Assembly (NCBI RefSeq): GCF_009857915.1
Contig: NZ_WWCM01000021.1
Location: forward strand, 1-63,673
Origin: Duganella qianjiadongensis
GTDB lineage: Bacteria; Pseudomonadota; Gammaproteobacteria; Burkholderiales; Burkholderiaceae_D
Length of the DNA stretch: 63,673 nt
Reading direction: 5' to 3'
The notes under the pieces were generated by a model. It searched no databases, was not told the origin of the DNA, and was given only the letters and a program-made list of their open reading frames with translations. Made by a program: the position numbers and the translations under genes. Shown piece by piece: positions 35,279-43,357 of the stretch; the stretch's first letter is position 1, and each line of letters begins with the position of its first letter.

Positions 35279-36208
35279 ATGCTGCCAGTTTATATTTCCC
35301 ACCCCGATTGCCTGAAACACTCGATGGGCGATCAACACCCCGAATGCCCGGAGCGCCTGGGCGCGGTCAACGACATGCTGCTGATCAAGGGCCTGCTCGA
35401 TTTCATGCAGCCCATGGATGCCCCGCTAGCCACCGAAAAACAGCTGGCGCAAGCCCATGCCAGCCTGTACATCCACGAACTGGCGGCCCAGTCGCCCAAG
35501 GAAGGCACGGTGCAGGTCGATCCTGACACCAGCATGAACCCTTACACCTATCAGGCCGCCCTGCGTGCTGCCGGGGCTGCCGTGCTGGCCACCGACGTGG
35601 TGCTGACCAAGGGCGCCGGCACGGCCTTCTGCAATGTGCGCCCGCCCGGCCACCACGCCGAGTACAACGCCGCCGGCGGCTTCTGCTTTTTTAACAACGT
35701 TGCCGTCGGCATACGCCACGCCCTCAATGTGCACGGGCTGGAACGGGTTGCGCTGGTAGATTTCGACGTCCACCACGGCAATGGCAGCGAAGACATTCTG
35801 CATGACGACGAGCGCGTGCTGATGTGCTCCATCTTCGAGGACAAGCTGTATCCGTTCTGCGGCAATGTGCCGCGCGGGCCGAATATGGTGAATGTGGCCC
35901 TGCCGGCCCGCTCCGGCAGCGAGCCGCTGCGTCAGGCCGTGCTGGAAAAATGGATACCCGCGCTGGATCAATTCCGCCCCCAGCTGATTTTCATTTCGGC
36001 CGGCTTCGACGGCCACCGCGATGACGACATGGGCAACCTCGGTCTGGTCGAGGCGGACTACGCGTGGATCACCAAACAGATCGTCGCCGTAGCGCAGCGC
36101 CACTGCCAGGGCCGCATCGTGTCCTGCCTGGAAGGCGGCTACGTGATGTCCTCGCTGGCGCGCAGCGCCGCCGCGCACGTGAAAGTTTTGCTCGGAATGG
36201 ACGACTGA
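35279..36208 (+). CDS. Histone-deacetylase-family protein (lysine deacetylase, AcuC-like)
   Basis: A zinc-dependent amidohydrolase of 309 residues when started at ATG 35279 (a TTG lies two codons earlier). All catalytic features are visible: the histidine pair in RPPGHHAEY, the charge relay and zinc ligands in DFDVHHGNG, the zinc Asp in SAGFDGH, and GGFCFFNNVA. In bacteria, enzymes of this type remove acetyl groups from proteins (AcuC from acetyl-CoA synthetase) or from polyamines. A Pat-like acetyltransferase gene follows 70 bases later and aceA precedes, which points to protein acetylation in acetate metabolism. Expression probably depends on FNR. Confidence 0.88.
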   Translation: MLPVYISHPDCLKHSMGDQHPECPERLGAVNDMLLIKGLLDFMQPMDAPLATEKQLAQAHASLYIHELAAQSPKEGTVQVDPDTSMNPYTYQAALRAAGAAVLATDVVLTKGAGTAFCNVRPPGHHAEYNAAGGFCFFNNVAVGIRHALNVHGLERVALVDFDVHHGNGSEDILHDDERVLMCSIFEDKLYPFCGNVPRGPNMVNVALPARSGSEPLRQAVLEKWIPALDQFRPQLIFISAGFDGHRDDDMGNLGLVEADYAWITKQIVAVAQRHCQGRIVSCLEGGYVMSSLARSAAAHVKVLLGMDD

Positions 36209-36278
36209 ACCCGATCAATGCTATTGTCGGCAGCGCTTACCCGGCGCTTGCCGATCTCCCACACTGCCGATCACGCTC

Positions 36279-38957
36279 ATGGAAACCCACTACCTTACCC
36301 CCCTGTTCTCGCCCCAGTCCATCGTTGTTTTTGCCGGCAAGCCGGACCAGCCGGACACCCAGACCAGCTATGGCCGCAGTATCAGCGCCCAGCTGGAACA
36401 GGGCGGCTTCAAGGGGCCGGTAACCTATCTGGATGTCGGCATGACAGGCACGCTGGCCGATCTGGCCCATTCGCGCGCCGATCTGGCCGTGATCGCCCTG
36501 CCCAACGAAGAACTGTGCTTTGCGCTGGAAGTGGCGGGCCGCATCCAGTGCCGCGCCGCGCTGATCCTGTCGGCCGGGGTGGATAGCACGCAGGCGCGCG
36601 AGCTGCACAACATCGCCCGCAAACACGGCATCCACCTGCTGGGGCCTAACTGTCTGGGCTACCAGCGTCCGCGCCTGTGCATCAACGCCAGCGTGGCCGG
36701 CCAGCTGGCCCAGCCCGGCAGTCTGGCGCTGATTTCGCAGTCGGGCGCGCTGACTTCGGCGATTCTGGACTGGGGCAACAAGAATGCCGTGGGCTTTTCC
36801 ACCGTGGTGTCGCTGGGTGCCAATACCGCCGTCGATCTGGCCCAGACGCTGGACTTCCTCGCCACCGATCCGGCCACCCAGAGCATCGTGATCTACATGG
36901 AAGGCGTGACCAATGCGCGGCGCTTCCTGTCGGCCCTGCGTGGCGCGGCCAATACCAAGCCGGTGGTGGTGCTCAAGGCCGGCAATGCTTCGGCGGCTTC
37001 GGCGGCCGCACTGACCCACTCCGGCTCCATCGTCGCCTCCGACGAAATTTTCGATTCTGCCCTGCGCCGCACCGGTGCAGTGCGCGTGAAGTCGTTCGTG
37101 CAGCTGTTCGCTGCCGCCAAGTGTCTGGCTTCGCGCTACCGTCCGGTGGGCCCGCGCCTGGCCATCGTCACCAATGGCGGCGGCCCCGGCGTGCTGGCCG
37201 CCGACTGGATCGACGAACTCGATCTGAAACTGGCCCGTCTGTCGGACGAAGCGGCGCGCACCCTGATGCCTATCCTGCCGGCCAATGCCACCCTGTCCAA
37301 CCTGCTCGACCTGTCGGAAGATGCCGATGCCGACGCCTTCTGCGCCGCAATACAGGCGTGCGCGCGCGATAGCGCAGTCGATGGCGTGCTGGTGATCTAC
37401 TCGCCCAAACTGGGCGGCGATCCGGCCGGCGTGGCGCGCGCCGTCAGCGCCATGAATGCGGGACTGGGCAAGCCCCTGCTGACCTGCTGGATGGGCGACG
37501 AACAGGTGGCCGAAGCGCGCCAGATCATCAACACGGCCGGCGTGGCCACCTTCCGCACGCCGGAAGCAGCGGTCGATGGCTTCAGCAATATCGCTTCGTT
37601 CTACCAGAACCAGCAACTGCTGCACCAGACCCCGCCGCCGCTATCGCAGCTGGCCAAGCCCGATCTGGATGGCGCCCGCCTGCTGATCGAAGGCGTGCTG
37701 GCCGAACGCCGCAAGGTGCTCACCGAGATGGAATCGAAAGCCCTGCTGGCGGCCTTCCACATTCCGATCACCCAGACCATCCTCGCCCGCACGGCCAGCG
37801 AAGCCATGCTCATTTCCAGCCAGCTGGGCTACCCGGTGGCGCTGAAAATCGATTCCCCCGATATCCCGCACAAATCCGATGTGCAGGGCGTGGTGCTGAA
37901 CCTGCAGAATGCCGCCGCCGTGCGCGACGCCTTCAGCGACATGATGGCCACCGTGCGCCGTTTGCAGCCGGAAGCGCGCATCAACGGCGTCACCATCCAG
38001 AAGATGGCTGGCAAACGCCATGGCCGCGAACTGTATATCGGCGTGGTGACCGACCACCTGTTCGGCCCCGCTATCAGCTTTGGCGCGGGCGGCACCATGA
38101 TAGAACTGATCAACGACCGTGCGGTCGAACTGCCGCCGCTGAACCTGTTCCTGGCCCAGCGCCTGATCGACCGCGTGCGCACTGCCGAAACACTGGGCGA
38201 ATGGCGCGGTGCGCCGCCAGCCCAGCGCGAAGCGGTCGAACAGATGCTGCTGCGCGTATCGGAAATGGTGTGCGAGCTGCCGCAGCTGCGCGAGATGGAC
38301 ATCAACCCGCTGATCGTCGATGAAAACGGCGCGCTGGCAGTCGATGCCCGCATCGTGGTCGACGCGGCGCCGCCATCGGCCAGCGATTACGACCATCTGG
38401 CCATCCTGCCTTATCCGTCCAACTACACGCAGGAATGGCCGATGCGCGGCGGTGGCCAGTACACCCTGCGCCCCGTGCAGCCGGACGATGCCTCCATGCT
38501 GCAGGATCTGGTACGCGGCCTGTCGGAGAAATCGCGCTACTACCGCTTCGCTTCCTCGCTGCGCGAACTGTCAGTGCCCATGCTGGCCAAGTACACGCTG
38601 ATCGACTACGACCGCGAAATGGCGCTGGTGGCCGTACAGACCACCCGCACGCCGGGCGAAGATGGCGAGTTTATCGAGACCTCGCACATCATCGGCGTGT
38701 CGCGCTACATCGCCAATCCCGACCACAGCACCTGCGAGTTCTCGCTGCTGGTGGATGACCGCTACAGCGGCCAGGGTCTGGGCACGCGGCTGATGCTGGC
38801 CATCATGGACGTGGCGCGCGACAAAGGCCTGACGGAAATCGACGGACTGGTGCTGGTCAAGAACACGGGCATGCTCAAGCTCATGGCCAGTCTGGGCTTC
38901 CAGATCCAGCCGTATCCGGACGATCCCGACTTCCGTCTGTGCAGCAAGGCACTGTAA
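36279..38957 (+). CDS. ADP-forming acyl-CoA synthetase / GNAT acetyltransferase fusion (Pat-like)
   Basis: The 892-residue protein has, in order, a CoA-binding domain (residues ~1-130, LGPNCLGYQ), succinyl-CoA-ligase-like domains (~140-450), an ATP-grasp domain (~480-700: GYPVALKIDSPDIPHKSD, FGAGGTMIELINDR, EMDINPLIVDE) and a C-terminal GNAT domain (~720-892: LVDDRYSGQGLGTRLM). This is the architecture of protein lysine acetyltransferase Pat/YfiQ, which acetylates and inactivates acetyl-CoA synthetase. The residue that carries phosphate in acyl-CoA synthetases appears to be kept as His247 (ALTHSGS), so synthetase activity may remain. Probably cotranscribed with the deacetylase gene. Confidence 0.88.
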   Translation: METHYLTPLFSPQSIVVFAGKPDQPDTQTSYGRSISAQLEQGGFKGPVTYLDVGMTGTLADLAHSRADLAVIALPNEELCFALEVAGRIQCRAALILSAGVDSTQARELHNIARKHGIHLLGPNCLGYQRPRLCINASVAGQLAQPGSLALISQSGALTSAILDWGNKNAVGFSTVVSLGANTAVDLAQTLDFLATDPATQSIVIYMEGVTNARRFLSALRGAANTKPVVVLKAGNASAASAAALTHSGSIVASDEIFDSALRRTGAVRVKSFVQLFAAAKCLASRYRPVGPRLAIVTNGGGPGVLAADWIDELDLKLARLSDEAARTLMPILPANATLSNLLDLSEDADADAFCAAIQACARDSAVDGVLVIYSPKLGGDPAGVARAVSAMNAGLGKPLLTCWMGDEQVAEARQIINTAGVATFRTPEAAVDGFSNIASFYQNQQLLHQTPPPLSQLAKPDLDGARLLIEGVLAERRKVLTEMESKALLAAFHIPITQTILARTASEAMLISSQLGYPVALKIDSPDIPHKSDVQGVVLNLQNAAAVRDAFSDMMATVRRLQPEARINGVTIQKMAGKRHGRELYIGVVTDHLFGPAISFGAGGTMIELINDRAVELPPLNLFLAQRLIDRVRTAETLGEWRGAPPAQREAVEQMLLRVSEMVCELPQLREMDINPLIVDENGALAVDARIVVDAAPPSASDYDHLAILPYPSNYTQEWPMRGGGQYTLRPVQPDDASMLQDLVRGLSEKSRYYRFASSLRELSVPMLAKYTLIDYDREMALVAVQTTRTPGEDGEFIETSHIIGVSRYIANPDHSTCEFSLLVDDRYSGQGLGTRLMLAIMDVARDKGLTEIDGLVLVKNTGMLKLMASLGFQIQPYPDDPDFRLCSKAL

Positions 38958-38989
38958 GCGCATCACTGCTGCGCTAAAACACACTGCAA

Positions 38990-39019
38990 CGGTGCCCCGC
39001 CCAGCATTTGCGGGCACCG
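38990..39019. repeat. Intergenic hairpin CGGTGCCC/GGGCACCG
   Basis: Perfect eight-base arms with a 14-base loop between the Pat-like gene and the glutathione transferase gene. There is no T-run after it, so it is not a simple rho-independent terminator. Confidence 0.4.
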
Positions 39020-39079
39020 CGAGCAGCATTCGGCAAATCCGTGGATAATTCCCGCTCAACAGTTTTCTACGGACCCGAC

Positions 39080-39784
39080 ATGACAACTCTTGCTGACTTC
39101 CCCATCACCCAGAAATGGCCGGCGCAATTCCCCGAGCGCATCCAGCTGTACTCGCTGCCGACACCCAACGGCGTCAAAATCTCCATCGCACTGGAAGAAC
39201 TGGGCCTGCCTTACGAAGCCCATCTAGTCAGCTTCGACAAGAACGACCAGCTGTCGACCGAATTCCTCTCGCTCAACCCGAACAACAAGATTCCCGCCAT
39301 CATAGACCCCAATGGTCCTGAGGGTCAGCCGCTGGGCCTGTGGGAATCGGGCGCCATCCTGATCTATCTGGCCGCCAAGGCCGGCAAGCTGCTGCCCGAC
39401 GATCTGGCGCTGCGCTACGAAACCCTGCAATGGCTGATGTTCCAGATGGGCGGCGTGGGCCCGATGTTCGGCCAGGTGGGCTTCTTCCACAAATTCGCCG
39501 GCAAGGAATACGAAGACAAGCGCCCGCGCGACCGCTACGTGGCCGAAGCCAGCCGCCTGCTGGGCGTGCTGGAACAGCGCCTGCAAGGCCGCCAGTGGAT
39601 CATGGGCGAGCAGTACACCATCGCCGACATCGCTATCTTCCCGTGGATACGCAACCTGATCGAGTTCTACGGCGCCGGCGAGCTGGTGCAAATCAGCCGC
39701 TATCCCGAAGTGCAGCGCGTGCTGGCCGCTTTCGTGGCCCGGCCGGCCGTGGCGAAAGGCCTTCACATCCCGGCCCGCAGCTAG
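39080..39784 (+). CDS. Glutathione S-transferase (Nu-class, YghU/YfcG-like)
   Basis: The 234-residue protein has the thioredoxin-like N-domain with LPTPNGVKISIALEELGLPYEAH, the cis-Pro and glutathione-binding NPNNKIPAIIDPNG and WESGAILIYLA, then the helical C-domain (YTIADIAIFPW). The TPNG motif, in place of a catalytic Tyr or Cys, is typical of the Nu-class disulfide-bond reductases YfcG and YghU, which use two bound glutathiones. Start ATG 39080 was chosen because upstream codons are without support. Confidence 0.9.
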   Translation: MTTLADFPITQKWPAQFPERIQLYSLPTPNGVKISIALEELGLPYEAHLVSFDKNDQLSTEFLSLNPNNKIPAIIDPNGPEGQPLGLWESGAILIYLAAKAGKLLPDDLALRYETLQWLMFQMGGVGPMFGQVGFFHKFAGKEYEDKRPRDRYVAEASRLLGVLEQRLQGRQWIMGEQYTIADIAIFPWIRNLIEFYGAGELVQISRYPEVQRVLAAFVARPAVAKGLHIPARS

Positions 39785-39835
39785 GTGTACTTTACGGGGC
39801 CAGCAAGGCCGGTCTGGTCCCGATATCCCATCTTT

Positions 39836-39877
39836 TTGATCCAGATCAAGGACTAGCTAGACGCTAGGCACTAAGAT
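39836..39877 (+). promoter_or_regulatory. FNR/ANR box and -10 of trhP
   Basis: TTGAT-CCAG-ATCAA (39836-39849) is a perfect FNR/ANR box centred at 39842.5. TAAGAT (39872-39877) is positioned as the -10, giving a start near 39884, 41.5 bases from the box centre, exactly the class-II activator spacing. The leader would have only about 20 bases and no clear Shine-Dalgarno sequence. Confidence 0.72.
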
Positions 39878-39904
39878 CCGCCACTTTGCGCGCTTCTTTT
39901 TATC

Positions 39905-41266
39905 ATGCTTAGCTCTCCCGAACTCCTCCTGCCTGCCGGTTCGCTGGCCAAAATGCACGCCGCCTTCGATTACGGCGCCGATGCCGTGTACGCGGGCCAG
40001 CCTCGCTACAGCTTGCGCGTGCGCAATAATGACTTTTCCACCCTCGATGCCCTGCAGGAGGGTATCGATGGCGCCCACGCACGGGGCAAGCAGTTCTTCG
40101 TGGCCAGCAATATCTTCGCCCACAACGCCAAGCTGAAAACCTATCTGCGCGATATGGAGCCGGTGATCAATATGAAGCCCGACGCGCTGATCATGGCCGA
40201 CCCCGGCCTGATCATGATGGTGCGCGACAAGTGGCCGGACGTGCCGGTGCACCTGTCGGTGCAGGCCAATGCCGTCAACTGGGCCGACGTCAAGTTCTGG
40301 CACCGCATGGGCCTGACCCGGGTGATCCTGTCGCGCGAACTGTCGCTCGACGAGATCGAGGAAATCCGCCAGCAATGTCCGGAAATGGAACTCGAAGTGT
40401 TCGTCCACGGCGCCCTGTGCATCGCTTATTCAGGCCGCTGCCTGCTATCGGGCTACTTCAACCACCGCGATCCGAATCAGGGCACTTGCACCAATTCCTG
40501 CCGCTGGGACTATCAGGTGAAGAACGCCGCCGAGGACGCCACCGGCGATCTGGGCCGGATGGAAGTCATTCCCCTCAACTTCCAGCGCGCCATCGAAGAA
40601 GCGGATGCCCGTCCGTTCTCCACCCTGCATCAGGAAGCGCGCCACCCGCTGGCCGACCGTCCGTATCTGATTGAAGAAGCCCAGCGTCCGGGCCAGCTGA
40701 TGCCGATCATCGAAGACGAGCACGGCACCTACATCATGAATTCGAAAGACTTGCGCGCCGTCGAGCACATCGAGCGTCTGGTCAAGATCGGCGTCAATTC
40801 GCTCAAGGTGGAAGGCCGCACCAAGTCGCTGTTCTATGCAGCCCGTACGGCGCAGGTGTACCGCCGCGCCATCGACGATGCGGTGGCTGGCCGTCCGTTC
40901 GATATCAGCCTGCTGGGCCAGCTGCAGGGTCTGGCCAACCGTGGCTATACCGATGGTTTCTACCAGCGCCACCATACCCAGGCGCACCAGAACTATATGC
41001 GCGGCGCTTCCGAGGCCGACCGCAGCCAGTACGTGGGCGATGTGATCGGTGTCGAAAACGGCTGGGCGCGCGTCGACGTGAAAAACCGCTTCAGCGTGGG
41101 CGACAAGATCGAAGTCATGCACCCTGACGGCAACCACGACATCACGCTCACCCGCATGCTGTCCGACGACGGCAACGAGATCAGCGTCGCTGCCGGCAGC
41201 GGCCACATCGTGCGCATCGAACTGGGCGCCGCCTACAACCGCGCCCTGCTGTCGCGCTACCTGTAA
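39905..41266 (+). CDS. trhP: U32-family tRNA hydroxylation protein (TrhP/YegQ)
   Basis: In E. coli TrhP (YegQ) works with prephenate to hydroxylate uridine-34 of several tRNAs, a route that does not need oxygen. The 453-residue protein shows the U32 N-terminal barrel (ELLLPAGSLAKMHAAFDYGADAVYAG), the signature EVFVHGALCIAYSGRCLLS with its cysteines (Fe-S ligands), CTNSCRWDY and the C-terminal small domain. Length fits YegQ rather than UbiU/UbiV or RlhA. Its own promoter with an FNR box suggests induction under low oxygen, in keeping with this role. Confidence 0.9.
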   Translation: MLSSPELLLPAGSLAKMHAAFDYGADAVYAGQPRYSLRVRNNDFSTLDALQEGIDGAHARGKQFFVASNIFAHNAKLKTYLRDMEPVINMKPDALIMADPGLIMMVRDKWPDVPVHLSVQANAVNWADVKFWHRMGLTRVILSRELSLDEIEEIRQQCPEMELEVFVHGALCIAYSGRCLLSGYFNHRDPNQGTCTNSCRWDYQVKNAAEDATGDLGRMEVIPLNFQRAIEEADARPFSTLHQEARHPLADRPYLIEEAQRPGQLMPIIEDEHGTYIMNSKDLRAVEHIERLVKIGVNSLKVEGRTKSLFYAARTAQVYRRAIDDAVAGRPFDISLLGQLQGLANRGYTDGFYQRHHTQAHQNYMRGASEADRSQYVGDVIGVENGWARVDVKNRFSVGDKIEVMHPDGNHDITLTRMLSDDGNEISVAAGSGHIVRIELGAAYNRALLSRYL

Positions 41267-41428
41267 CAGCGCCCCCTGCTCCGGCCGCACAGCGCAGGCG
41301 GCCGTGCCCCGCGCGCCACCACGCCTACGTTTGCGCGTGGGCGCAGCGGGCGCTAATTTCACACGGTGATTGCTGCAGCCACCATTTGCCGTTAAAGTTG
41401 CATTTTAATTAGTTATCTAAAAATTATC

Positions 41429-43285
41429 ATGCGCTTGCTTGCTGCTAGTCTCTTCAGTCTGGTGCTTTTCACCAGCCACATCCAGGCGCAAGCCCCCGCC
41501 GAAGTCGCCAGCCAGATTCCCGTCGAACAGTTTTTCCAGCGTCCCGACACCAGCGGTGCCACGATATCCCCGAATGGGCGCTATCTCGCCATCCGCCGGC
41601 TATCCCCTCATGGCCGCATGATGCTGGCCGTGCTGGATACGGCAACCCAGCAATCCCGTGCCGTGGCCAACTTCAACAATGCCGACATCGAGCAATTCTT
41701 CTGGCTCAGCGACGAACGCATAGGTTTCACTACGACCAATATCGACCATGGCGGAGAGATCGGCCAGACCGGACTCTATGCCATGGACCGCGATGGCAGC
41801 AACCGCATCCTGCTGCGCTCCACCATCGACAGGCCGCATGGCTTTGCCGATGGCTACCAGATCAAATACGATTTTCGCGGCCCCACCAACTACGGCGGTT
41901 TTCCCGTCTGGCCCAAGGACGAGATGTATGTCATTTCGCAATATCTGGACCACTCGGAAGTGGTGCGCCTGAACACGCGCACGGGCCGGATTACGAATAT
42001 CCGTTCGCCCAGCGAAACCTTCCATACCCTGATCGACGCCGAGGGCCTGCCACGCGTGGCCGTGGCCCGGCGCAACGAACAAATGCGCAGCTATTTCCGC
42101 GATGGTGACAGCTGGAACGAATTCGACACCCGCGACATCCACCACGACGACGGCTTCAAGCCGCTGGTGTATGCACAAGACCAGTTGTATGTGCGCGCGC
42201 GCAATCAGCGCGACGAGGCCGCCATCTACCGCTACGATATGCAGCGCAGGGCGCTGCAGCAACCCGCCCTGGTCGTTGCGCCTGGCTTTGATCTGGACGG
42301 GCATTTCATCGTGGGGGCGCGCGATATTCTGGGCTACCGTTTCAACACGGATGCCACCACCACGGTCTGGTTTGATCCCGCCATGAAAGCCTTGCAGCAG
42401 CAGGTCGACGAACAATTCCCCGGACTGGTCAACCTGATTTCACGCGGACGCCAAAGCACTACCCCATATGTGCTGATCAATACCCATTCGGACATCCAGA
42501 GCCACGCCTATCTGCTGTACAACAGCCAGACCCGCGCAGTGCAACTACTGGGCACGGCCATGCCCGCCCTACCACCGCAGCGTATGTCCAATATGAACAT
42601 GGAACGCTTTGCCGCCCGCGATGGCCGCATGATCCCCGTATTCCTGACCCTGCCTAAACATACAGGCAAGCAGCCGTTTGCGACTGTGCTGCTGAACAAC
42701 CGCAACATGTCCGAGCGCAACGGCGTTTGGGAGTGGAATGCCGAAGTACAGTTCCTCGCCTCGCGCGGCTATGCGGTGCTACAGGTCAGCCCGCGCGGCA
42801 GCAGCGGCTTCGGCTGGCAGCATGCGCAAGGCGCGCCAGCGGGCCAGACGCCCGACGCGCTGACCGATCTGACCGACGCCGTGCAATGGGCCGTCAAGCA
42901 GGGCTATACCGATCCCGCCCGGGTCTGCATCGCGGGTGCAGGCAGTGGCGGCTATACTGCCCTGAAAAGCCTGCTACAACAGCCACAAGTATTCAAATGC
43001 GGCATCAGCTGGTCGGCCATGGTAGCGCCCAAGAACGACCCTGACAGCGCACACCTGCAGCAGTTGCAGCAGCCCGTACTGCTGGCATACGATAAGGATA
43101 GCGAGCGGCCCGATTACCAGCAGGGCCGCAAACTTTATGAAGCACTGCAAGCCCATCAGGCGCCCGTGCAGTGGCTCGAATACACCACCACAGTCGATGA
43201 CTGGAAAACCCAGCGGCCACGCATAGACCTGTGGCGCCAGATCGAAACCTTCCTCGCCCAGCACATCGGCCAGCGCACGCCATAG
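41429..43285 (+). CDS. S9 family peptidase homologue, probably catalytically dead
   Basis: A 618-residue exported protein (signal: LLAASLFSLVLFTSHIQAQ) with a beta-propeller N-half and an alpha/beta-hydrolase C-half (residues ~385-618) as in S9 acylaminoacyl peptidases. The nucleophile elbow, normally GxSxGG, reads AGAGSGGY (502-509): the aligned nucleophile position 505 is Gly. Where the catalytic His of the GEGHGW motif is expected there is Asp (TTTVDDW, His position = Asp590), and the usual catalytic Asp in LLAYDKDSERPD aligns with Ser. The two other S9 proteins of the window keep these residues. No good ribosome site. It may be a binding protein or have an altered site. Confidence 0.8.
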   Translation: MRLLAASLFSLVLFTSHIQAQAPAEVASQIPVEQFFQRPDTSGATISPNGRYLAIRRLSPHGRMMLAVLDTATQQSRAVANFNNADIEQFFWLSDERIGFTTTNIDHGGEIGQTGLYAMDRDGSNRILLRSTIDRPHGFADGYQIKYDFRGPTNYGGFPVWPKDEMYVISQYLDHSEVVRLNTRTGRITNIRSPSETFHTLIDAEGLPRVAVARRNEQMRSYFRDGDSWNEFDTRDIHHDDGFKPLVYAQDQLYVRARNQRDEAAIYRYDMQRRALQQPALVVAPGFDLDGHFIVGARDILGYRFNTDATTTVWFDPAMKALQQQVDEQFPGLVNLISRGRQSTTPYVLINTHSDIQSHAYLLYNSQTRAVQLLGTAMPALPPQRMSNMNMERFAARDGRMIPVFLTLPKHTGKQPFATVLLNNRNMSERNGVWEWNAEVQFLASRGYAVLQVSPRGSSGFGWQHAQGAPAGQTPDALTDLTDAVQWAVKQGYTDPARVCIAGAGSGGYTALKSLLQQPQVFKCGISWSAMVAPKNDPDSAHLQQLQQPVLLAYDKDSERPDYQQGRKLYEALQAHQAPVQWLEYTTTVDDWKTQRPRIDLWRQIETFLAQHIGQRTP

Positions 43286-43306
43286 GTATTGCGGCGCTGG
43301 TGCGGG

Positions 43307-43334
43307 AAAAAAAAGACCGCCATCGCTGGCGGTC
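43307..43334 (-). terminator. Rho-independent terminator of the M28 peptidase gene
   Basis: On the minus strand: perfect seven-base arms GACCGCC/GGCGGTC around AGCGAT, followed by eight T. It lies 24 bases after the stop codon of the M28 gene, between two convergent genes. Confidence 0.9.
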
Positions 43335-43357
43335 CTGGTGCTTAATACTGCCTCAGC

